Both the position numbers and the translations under genes were made by a program. A model generated the notes under the pieces. The model was not told the DNA's origin. It searched no databases and saw only the letters and a list, made by a program, of their open reading frames with translations. A DNA stretch of 64,000 nt from assembly GCF_023556335.1 (NCBI RefSeq), contig NZ_JAIKTS010000001.1:1612001-1676000 (forward strand), given 5' to 3'. The first letter of the stretch is position 1. Each line of letters begins with the position of its first letter. This document shows positions 1-7,600 of this stretch, in pieces. This DNA comes from Stenotrophomonas mori (GTDB taxonomy: Bacteria > Pseudomonadota > Gammaproteobacteria > Xanthomonadales > Xanthomonadaceae).

Positions 1-680
1 AGGTAGTCCCGCTGGCCCAACGCACTCAGCGTACCAATGCGGCCTGCTGGTCGGGTGACAGGCCATCGAGATAAGCATGCCGCAGCCGCCATACCCTGCA
101 TCACCTTGAGCCAGCCATCGGACTGGTGGGCGGCATCGACGTTGTTCACCAGCTCGATCAGCGGCGAGTTCACCCGCGCGAACGCACCGACCTTGAGGCT
201 CTTGTCCTGCTGCGAGCCGCTGTTGAGGTCGTCCGCGGTGGTGATGTCGATCGTGGCCGCGGTGATGTCCACGTCCCCGGCCGCCACCACGTGGCTGGCC
301 TGCTGGATGTAGGCCCCGCCCGCGCTCAGGCGCACGTTGCCGTCCAGGCTGCCCACGCTGCTGGCCACCTGCGACACCTGTGTGCCTTCGTCTCGGTGCC
401 GCTCGGCGTGGTAGCCCGAGAAGCGCTCAGTGTCGGAAATCGCCACGGTGCCGATGGCCTTGTCGTCCGAGCGGTTGGCATTGCCCACGACGTCCTGTCC
501 GCTGCGGATGCTCAGGTCACGCGCCGCATGCACGTCCACGTCGCCCTCGGCGACGATGTTGCTGGCGGCCAGGGCAATGTCGCCTTCGGTCGTGCGCAGG
601 GTGGCGGCAGAACTACGGCGGAACCGACGCCGTCGGCCAGCAGGCATCGGAGACAGTTTCGGATTGCCGCCAGCCACCAC
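1..680 (-). pseudogene. Orphan CdiA filament fragment, module 5 (partial, runs off window)
   Basis: This is an internal CdiA/FhaB filament piece with no secretion (TPS) domain. It begins with GTG at 680 after an AGAGAG ribosome-binding-like stretch and reads a short Arg-rich leader (PAGRRRRFRR). It then joins in frame to filament sequence (TTEGDIAL, NIVAEGD, SDDKAIGTV). Bases 94-599 align without gaps to 7868-8373 of module 3. At about 70-94 the sequence jumps to the equivalent of 6609-6625 in module 3, so 1,226 bp are missing relative to that copy. This is not a multiple of three and breaks the frame. A further missing base near position 35 shifts the part resembling module 3 residues AAFGTLSG. 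Any toxin lies beyond position 1. Probably not a functional effector. Confidence 0.75.
94..599. repeat. Duplicated filament block (partner 7868-8373)
   Basis: This 506-bp block of module 5 runs parallel to 7868-8373 of module 3 with a constant offset of 7,774 at both ends, so I see no indels. Only scattered substitutions are visible. Such similarity suggests recent duplication or gene conversion among modules. Confidence 0.8.
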
Positions 681-694
681 TTCTCTCTGTGACT
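600..694 (-). repeat. Module leader repeat, copy 1 (partner 4025-4119)
   Basis: This 95-bp segment is nearly identical to 4025-4119 (constant offset 3,425) and lies directly between the boundary repeat and the filament fragment in modules 5 and 4. On the minus strand it carries AGAGAG followed by GTGGTG and about 28 codons (starting VAGGNPKLSPM) that run in frame into filament sequence. It is absent from module 3 and from the full-length cdiA. Confidence 0.7.
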
Positions 695-716
695 AAGTGA
701 ACTTGGAACCGCTATT
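695..716 (+). repeat. Module boundary repeat, copy A
   Basis: It matches AAGTGAA-N4-GRACCGYYATT (here N4 is CTTG). It lies between the decayed immunity remnant and the leader of module 5. A weak second half-site (GAACATCTT) follows near 732. The same repeat recurs at 4120, 12653, 13277 (also inverted at 13243) and 13426. Confidence 0.75.
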
Positions 717-823
717 CATGCCAATTCGGACGGAACATCTTGATAACTCCGACCGATTTGGCTAGGAATTACTATCCGCTAAGGATTTAAACCATGAATG
801 TGAATACCAATCTCTAAGTGCGG

Positions 824-1074
824 CTACAAATTTTGCTTCCGCCTCACAAAGATCGCGATACTTAAACAGCGATCCTTCTGCACTAAAACCACCCCATACT
901 CAACATGGCATGGCAGCACAACCTCCCCACGTGCAATCCGATCAAAAACATGAATGAGCCGCCGACAGGCCGCCTTTGCATCCGAATCGAACTCCGCGCA
1001 TCGCCTTAAGATAAATTCAAAATCATTAGACCTCTTTTGAGTAATTTAATTTCCCCATCCACTTCATCATTCAT
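824..1074 (-). pseudogene. Decayed immunity-type gene
   Basis: ATG at 1074 lies three bases after the stop of a toxin tail, the usual toxin-immunity spacing in this array. It opens a short frame (MNDEVDGEIKLLK...) that stops after about 22 codons. The reading continues in another frame as NDFEFILRRCAEF... to a TAG at 824, including HVFDRIARGEVV and CLSIAIFVRR. A single base lost around the AAAAGAGG run near 1035 would explain the break. The reconstructed product would be about 83 residues. No family was recognised. The assignment as an immunity remnant rests on position and size. Confidence 0.5.
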
Positions 1075-1076
1075 AC

Positions 1077-1157
1077 TCAACCCCCACCCGGAGGACGAAA
1101 TGCAAATGAATCTACTCTTTTAGGATCCATCCATTGCGTGCGATTCGGAACAATCAC
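1077..1157 (-). pseudogene. Toxin C-terminal tail remnant
   Basis: A 26-codon open stretch ends with TGA at 1077 and reads VIVPNRTQWMDP...FAFRPPGGG. An in-frame TAG sits just upstream, so only the last part of a toxin survives. It is followed after three bases by the decayed immunity-type gene, which is why it is read as a toxin tail. Too short to assign an activity. Confidence 0.4.
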
Positions 1158-1259
1158 CTACCGTGCCCCACCAGGTATCGCAACGCCGCCCTGATTTGTC
1201 TCTGCGACTTTCGAAGTGAATATACGCGGCATCACTCCAGACCTAGGACTAATACCTTC

Positions 1260-1610
1260 TCACACTCTAATCTTAGAAACAGCATCCTCAATCCCACAAC
1301 TCCCCTTTATCACTTCGTACAAATATTCCCTACTATACAAATCATCTCTATCAAACTTATATACAAACTCATCAAGAAAATCACTTAAATGGAATTCATA
1401 TTTATACTTGGCAACGGAAAGCATTCTTTGTATAGAAAATATTAAATCAAAAGAATCAACGCAATCGTTAAAACTATTACTATTTTTTACCCTATCAAAC
1501 CCACCCTTTAATTCAAACTCAAATGCCCGAATCATTCGACTCACAGACAAAACAGCGCCTGCATAAATTTCCAACTCACCTCTAAAATCAGCAAAATCAT
1601 TCACAATCAC
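1260..1610 (-). CDS. Putative CDI immunity protein of module 4
   Basis: This 116-residue acidic soluble protein has no signal peptide or membrane segment. The start is GTG at 1610, sharing the four bases GTGA with the toxin stop codon. Module 3 uses the same toxin-immunity overlap. The role, by family logic, would be to bind and neutralise the cognate CdiA-CT in the cytoplasm. I recognise no immunity family by sequence. The gene is visibly AT-rich compared with the flanking filament fragments, as is typical of exchanged toxin/immunity cassettes. The frame is intact although its toxin is frameshifted upstream, which suggests selection for immunity alone or recent toxin inactivation. Confidence 0.75.
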   Translation of the reverse strand: MIVNDFADFRGELEIYAGAVLSVSRMIRAFEFELKGGFDRVKNSNSFNDCVDSFDLIFSIQRMLSVAKYKYEFHLSDFLDEFVYKFDRDDLYSREYLYEVIKGSCGIEDAVSKIRV

Positions 1611-4105
1611 CCACCTCTTATTGGCTGAATATGCAAAATATCGCCAGTCTTTGGATTACAAATCATCTCCAATCCAGAGGACTCGAATTTATAGTATCCA
1701 GGCACACCCCTGGGATCAGGGTATATTCTGGGCGATGAATTCAATATTCCCTTTGTCTGCAAGAACGGAGCACCCCCCTCACCCCACAATCTTTCATAAT
1801 AAGATTTACTTATACGAACCCCCCTCATATGCACCTCCAACAAGTTTAATCTCTTTAACAGGCTTAATTGCCGCGGCACTAAAAGCCAAAGAAATAACCA
1901 TACCTCTCCAGTATTCGCCATTGGTAAAGATATTCCCCAAATCCGAAATCGCTTCGGAATAATTCCCCTCCAACACATGCACCCCAGCCGAACCAAGATC
2001 AAGCCCATAGCTTGGCGCCATACCCAAGGACCACGAACCAATCCCAGAATTAATGAATGCATTACATTCATATTTTTCCATGATTATTCGCGGCCGACCT
2101 TCCATGTCAGTTAAAACATAACTTACAACATCCCCCGTCTCTCTGTCCGTGTTGACCACGACACCATACGCAACACCTCCTTCCTGCGCCCTCGAGATAA
2201 CAGAACTCTGGGTGCCATCGCCCATTTTCATAGTCGCATCGCAACCAGAGCCATTGGGATTTCCCTGGCAGCCTACCAATTTCTCAAAATACTGATCCCA
2301 GTGTAATTGCCGATTGTTTTCTACAGCATTCTTCGCAATATCCCCTCCCGTCACTGCCTCATTCATGCTGCTACCAATCAGGCTGCCAGATAGCGCACCT
2401 ATGGCTTGCGACAACGCCGAGATAGTCTGCTTGTCCGCCCCTGGCAAGGCATTCATCAGCATTCCTGCCGCCAATTCGCCGCCTGCACCGGCCAGTGCTC
2501 CACCGGCCGCATTGCCGCCATTCACTTCCGCCAACACGGCGCCCAGCAGCGCATGCGCCAGCAGCTGCGTCGCCGCATTCGGATCGCTGCCGTGGTTTTC
2601 ATCGAACCTGTTGCCGATCAACTGCGCCGCATAGGGCGCCAGCGCGTTGGCAACGGCCTGCGTACCGCCTTGGCCGGCCACGCTGCCCACCAACGCCGTG
2701 GTCACCGCCTGCAAGGCACGGTTGTAATCACCGCCGATGCCCCATTGCAGGGACGAGCCGTAGGCATCGCGGTAGTCGGCGCTGTGGCTCAGCAGGTAGT
2801 CCTGCTGCTCCGGCCCGCTCAACGTGCCAAACGCCGCCTGCTGTTCGGGTGACAGGCCATCGAGATAGGCATTGGCCGCTGCAACCATCTTGTCCTGCGC
2901 ATGGGCCGCCAGGTCATCGGCAACCTGCCTGCTGCTCGCAACCACCGTCCCAGCCGCCGCCGCCATCGCCTGCTGGTCGGCCAGCACCTTCTGCAAGTCC
3001 GGCAGGTCGTCCAGTTGCTGGTGTGCCTTGCTCGCGTCGGTGTTGATGCCCAGTTCGGCTGCCGTGGTCGCCTTGCCGCCGATGGTGATGTCGCCCTCGG
3101 TCAGGGGGGCGTAGGTGGTGCTGCTGTCGCTGCCGCTCTCGTGCATCGGCACGCCGCCACCGACGTTGGCGCGGTCCGCGGCGCCCATCCCTGTCCCGGT
3201 ACCCTGGTACTCGCCGGCCGCGCCTCCGAACCCAGCACCAAGGCTCGCCGTGCTGGCGCTGTAGTCCATCGTGTTCCGGAGGTCGCGGAAGTTCAGTTCC
3301 GCCGCGCTCAGTTCGCTGTTGCCCGCGTTGGTGCTGGCAATGGCGCCGCCGACCAGGTTCACTGCACCGCCGACGTTGACGTGGTAGCCGCCGTCACCGG
3401 CAAACAGCCCGCTCTGCTGGCCCACGCCCGCATGGTCGCCGCTGGCCTTGGACTGGCTGACGTTGGCGCTGGCGTTCCACGCCGTGCCGAACGACACCTG
3501 CACCCGCGCGCCCACTTCCACGCCGGCGTTGTGGCCGCTGCTCTGCTCGCTGACCTGTGATTGCTCCGCTTCCAGGATCAGGGCACCCGCCGAATCCAGG
3601 CTGAGGGCGTTGCCGGCGCTCAGGTTGACCTGGATGAACCCGCTCTGGCTCTGGCTGGTCGCCACGCCCACGCCGGCCTCGGCGCTGAGCAGCGATCCGC
3701 CACCGGCGCCGCCTGCCATCCCGCTGATGGCGCTGGCCGACTGGCCGCGCTCAGGCGCACGTTGCTGTCCAGGCTGCCCACGCTGCTGGCCACCTGCGAT
3801 ACCTGCGTGCCTTCGTCGCGGTGCTGCTCGGTGTGGTAGCCCGAGAAACGCTCGGTGTCGGAAATCACCACCGTGCCGATGGCCTTGTCGTCCGAGCGGT
3901 TGGCGTTGCCGGCCGTGTCCTGCCCGCTGCGGATGCTCAGGTCGCCCGCCGCATGCACGTCCACGTTGCCCTCGGCGACGATGTTGCTGGCGGTCAGGGC
4001 GATGTCGCCTTCGGTCGTGCACAGGGTGGCGGCAGAACTACGGCGGAACCGACGCCGTCGGCCGGCAGGCATCGGAGACAGTTTCGGATTACCGCCAGCC
4101 ACCAC
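1607..4105 (-). pseudogene. Orphan CdiA filament plus toxin, module 4 (frameshifted)
   Basis: This fragment starts at GTG 4105 in the shared leader and lacks ESPR, signal peptide and TPS domain. The filament part aligns with module 3 but lacks three stretches: 250 bp at about 3745 (frame-breaking), 81 bp near 3640 and 264 bp near 3516 (both in frame). From about 3742 the frame is open through the pretoxin motif VENN (near 2320) to a stop at 1806. The toxin continues in another frame to 1607 (ISKSYYERLWGEGG, PDPRGVPGYYKFE, GDILHIQPIR). Removing one G from the six-G run at 1819-1824 (coding strand) joins the two parts. The C-terminal pattern is one I have seen in polymorphic toxins, but I cannot name its activity. 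Confidence 0.75.
2487..3515. repeat. Duplicated filament/pretoxin block (partner 6241-7269)
   Basis: This 1,029-bp block of module 4 runs parallel to 6241-7269 of module 3 with a constant offset of 3,754 at both ends. It covers the filament tail up to the region just before the VENN pretoxin. Only scattered substitutions are visible, while the toxins downstream are unrelated. Confidence 0.85.
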
Positions 4106-4119
4106 TTCTCTCCGTGATT
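4025..4119 (-). repeat. Module leader repeat, copy 2 (partner 600-694)
   Basis: This is the second copy of the 95-bp leader. On the minus strand it carries GGAGAG nine bases before GTG 4105, then an Arg-rich peptide fused in frame to filament residues (TTEGDIALTASNIV). Because the leader supplies a plausible ribosome-binding site and start codon, the orphan may be translated, though nothing in it would direct export. Confidence 0.7.
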
Positions 4120-4167
4120 AAGTGAATCTAGAACCGCCATTCGTCAAGTCAACATCGAACCGTTATT
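4120..4167 (+). repeat. Module boundary repeat, copy B, with half-site
   Basis: The full repeat is at 4120-4141 (N4 is TCTA) and a second GAACCGTTATT half-site is at 4157-4167. The half-site supplies the TAA stop codon (4165-4163) of the preceding immunity gene, so the repeat abuts the coding end exactly. Confidence 0.8.
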
Positions 4168-4666
4168 TTGATTTATTCCACTTATTCCAGATCAACATTT
4201 TTCTTTGCAATTCTTTTTCCGCAACATCAGGAAACATCGATCCCACAAAATCACGCTCTATCTCACAAGCGCCAATAAACCAAGAAGGAGGAAATCCAGC
4301 TAGCGAATCAATGTTTTTTGTTAAAAAATAAATTATCTCTTTCGCATACTTGCTATTCCATTGAAGGGTGACTTGATCTCCTTTACCAATCGGCAGCCCC
4401 CCCCCCAGCCGCCTCACACCCTCCCCACAAATCGCAGCCCGTATGGTTTCAAATTGAAACGAACAGCCATCCTCAAAATCGAGGGTGCATGAAATATACT
4501 TTTCATACCTCTCATTTTGAGAAATAGATATTTCAAATTTCCCCATAGGGATCGATATACGATACCCCCCCGCCTCAACCCTTAAAGGCAATCGGGAAAA
4601 TTCATGCGCAAAATGCTCAATGGCAGCCAGCGCCATACTATCAATCAGAATTTTCAGATTAATCAC
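4163..4666 (-). CDS. Putative CDI immunity protein of module 3
   Basis: This 167-residue soluble protein starts at GTG 4666, overlapping the toxin stop by the four bases GTGA. Features include KYISCTLDFEDGCSF, a Gly-rich turn (RRLGGGLPIGKGDQ) and a basic C-terminus (IWNKWNKSK). There is no signal peptide or membrane helix, which fits a cytosolic antitoxin for the toxin encoded immediately upstream. It is AT-rich relative to the filament sequence. I do not recognise the family; the immunity role is inferred from its position, its four-base overlap and the size typical of CdiI proteins. The stop codon lies inside a boundary half-site. Confidence 0.8.
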   Translation of the reverse strand: MINLKILIDSMALAAIEHFAHEFSRLPLRVEAGGYRISIPMGKFEISISQNERYEKYISCTLDFEDGCSFQFETIRAAICGEGVRRLGGGLPIGKGDQVTLQWNSKYAKEIIYFLTKNIDSLAGFPPSWFIGACEIERDFVGSMFPDVAEKELQRKMLIWNKWNKSK

Positions 4667-7600
4667 TTACACCCCCCAAAGCACATCTTTCCGGTATCAA
4701 AATCATAGACATAACCTTTCTTCACGAGGTAGTCATATTCTTTTCCGAAGCCGCTCATAGATCCGTCAGGCCTCAACAGAGATTTCTCCACAGGCCTTGT
4801 TGCCAATACAATATCGTCACCGCGCTTGATTGCAGAGTCAATGAATGGCCTATTTACTCTTTCCCAGAAACCATCAGGGCCGAGCGCCTTATAAATTCCA
4901 TCCGGTGTATTCAAGAGATTGAATGAGCCCGGCTGAGCGGGGCCGTCGTAGACCATTCGTTTCGGCATGGAAATCTGACCATTTATGATGCTATTGGTGT
5001 CGTCCAGATAGGTCCCCAACACCGTTGTCATCTTATCGGGATTTGCCTTAATAATCACACCACTTGATGTTGTCAGCTCTTGCGGGAACAAAAGAGGGCT
5101 GCCATCACGGTAAAAATTATTTGCCACCCTTGCACTCTCCAGCGCCTCTTTTTCAGCCGCCCTGAATGCCTTGGCAATTACCTTTTCTGCCAGAATCGAT
5201 TTTGCCAGCGCATTTACTTCCGCGCCGCCCACAAACATGCTCAGTACATCAAAACCCACTCGCCCTTCGGCGTCGCCATGTGCATAGACGTCATATAGAT
5301 CCCAGTAATCCCCCCCATTCAAATTCCCCCTTATCACACCACTGATATCACCAATGTAGCCTTCCAAGCCACTAAGCATACCTTCCCGCATCGCCTTGGA
5401 CTGGGCCTGCTTTGCATCAAAATATTTCCCAAATCCCTGATCATTGATGAATGAAGCGTCACTCCACATCTTGCCAAACTGCACTAGTGCGTTGGAATCC
5501 TTCCCTACCTGATAGACACCGGAAAGCAAATCTCCCACTCGACCAAAAACGCCATCAGCCTTTCCAGCCCCCTCCGCCAGCGTCCGCATAGCCTCATGGC
5601 GTATCGCCGTTAGCGGATCACCCTGCGCAGCCAACCAAATCGAGCCAGACGTTCCGCAGTTTGTACTGGCCTGAGCACAATCGATCTTCCAGACCAGATC
5701 ACCTATTCCGGTATGCGTTGCCAGGGCACGTTCGTTGTCACGACTGTCGTGCATTTCCAGTGGGCTCTTGAATAGCCACTCCATATATTCGACCTGTCCC
5801 GCCAGCTGCGTGTCGAGAGCGTCATAGGCCTTCTGGAGTTCCGTCGCGCATGCAGCACTGGCGCTGTCCGCACAGGCGGCACGGAAGGCGTCATTGCGAT
5901 TGGTGGACAACGACTCCAGATTGGCGGCCCGGCCGCAAGCATCTCCATCGCCCTTCTCGCATGCCTGAATCTCTTTCAGGTAATCCATCCTTTCGGCATG
6001 ACTGAGGTAATTGTTCTCCACCGCATTCTGCGCAATGGAACTCCCCACTACAGCTTGTCTCAGCTCCCCATCACTGGCTCCGCCCGCAAGCGCACCGATG
6101 GCTTGTGACAATGCAGAGATCGTCTGCTTGTCCATTTCCGACAACCGATTCGGGTCGAACCGCCCGTTCTCGTCATAGGCATTGGGATCATCCCCATACA
6201 ACTTCTGGGTCAGATAGTTGGCCGCCAGTTCACCGCCCGCACCGGCCAGCGCTCCACCGGCCGCATTGCCGCCATTCACTTCCGCCAGCAGCGCGCCCAG
6301 CAATGCATGCGACAGCAACTGCGCCGTTGCATTCGGATCGCTGCCGTGGTTTTCATCGAACCTGTTGCCGATCAACTGCGCCGCATAGGGCGCCAGCGCG
6401 TCGGCAACGGCCTGCGTACCGCCTTGGCCGGCCACGCTGCCCACCAACGCCGTGGTCACCGCCTGCAAGGCACGGTTGTAATCACCGCCGATGCCCCATT
6501 GCAGGGACGAGCCGTAGGCATCGCGGTAGTCGGCACTATGGCTCAGCAGGTAGTCCTGCTGCTCCGGCCCGCTCAACGTGCCAAACGCCGCCTGCTGTTC
6601 GGGTGACAGGCCATCGAGATAGGCATTGGCCGCTGCAACCATCTTGTCCTGCGCATGGGCCGCCAAGTCATCGGCAACCTGCCTGCTGGTCGCAACCACC
6701 GTCCCAGCCGCCGCCGCCATCGCCTGCTGGTCGGCCAGCACCTTCTGCAGGTCCGGCAGGTCGTCCAGTTGCTGGTGTGCCTTGCTCGCGTCGGTGTTGA
6801 TGCCCAGTTCGGCTGCCGTGGTCGCCTTGCCGCCGATGGTGATGTCGCCCTCGGTCAGGGTGGCGTAGGTGGTGCTGCTGTCGCTGCCGCTCTCGTGCAT
6901 CGGCACGCCGCCACCGACGTTGGCGCGGTCCGCGGCGCCCATCCCTGTCCCGGTACCCTGGTACTCGCCGGCCGCGCCTCCGAATCCAGCTCCCAGGCTC
7001 GCCGTGCTGGCGCTGTAGTCCATCGTGTTCCGGAGGTCGCGGAAGTTCAGTTCCGCCGCGCTCAATTCGCTGTTGCCCGCGTTGGTGCTGGCAATGGCGC
7101 CGCCGACCAGGTTCACTGCACCGCCGACGTCGACATGGTAACCGCCGTCGCCAGCGAACAGCCCGCTCTGCTGGCCCACGCCCGCATGGTCGCCGCTGGC
7201 CTTGGACTGGCTGACATTGGCGCTGGCGTTCCACGCCGTGCCGAACGACACCTGCACCCGCGCGCCCACGTTGCTGTCCTTGCTCTGGCTGTGCGCGGTG
7301 TCCTGCAGCGACTCGATGGTCAGGTCGCCGCCGGTGGCGACGTTGATCGTGTCCGCAGTGCCGGTCGCGCCGCGCAGGGTGGTATCGCCCTTGGAACGCA
7401 GGGTGAGCGTCTGCCCGGACAGCTGCGTGTTCTGGTAGGTGGTGCTGTCGCTGTTGCTGCGGTGGCTGCCCACGTTGGCCTGCGCGTAGGCATACACGCC
7501 GGTCTGCGCGCCCACCGACACGCCCACGCCCACCTCCGCGCCGGCACTGTGCCCGCTGCTCTGGTCGCTGAGCTGCGACTGCCCCGCTTCCAGGATCAGG

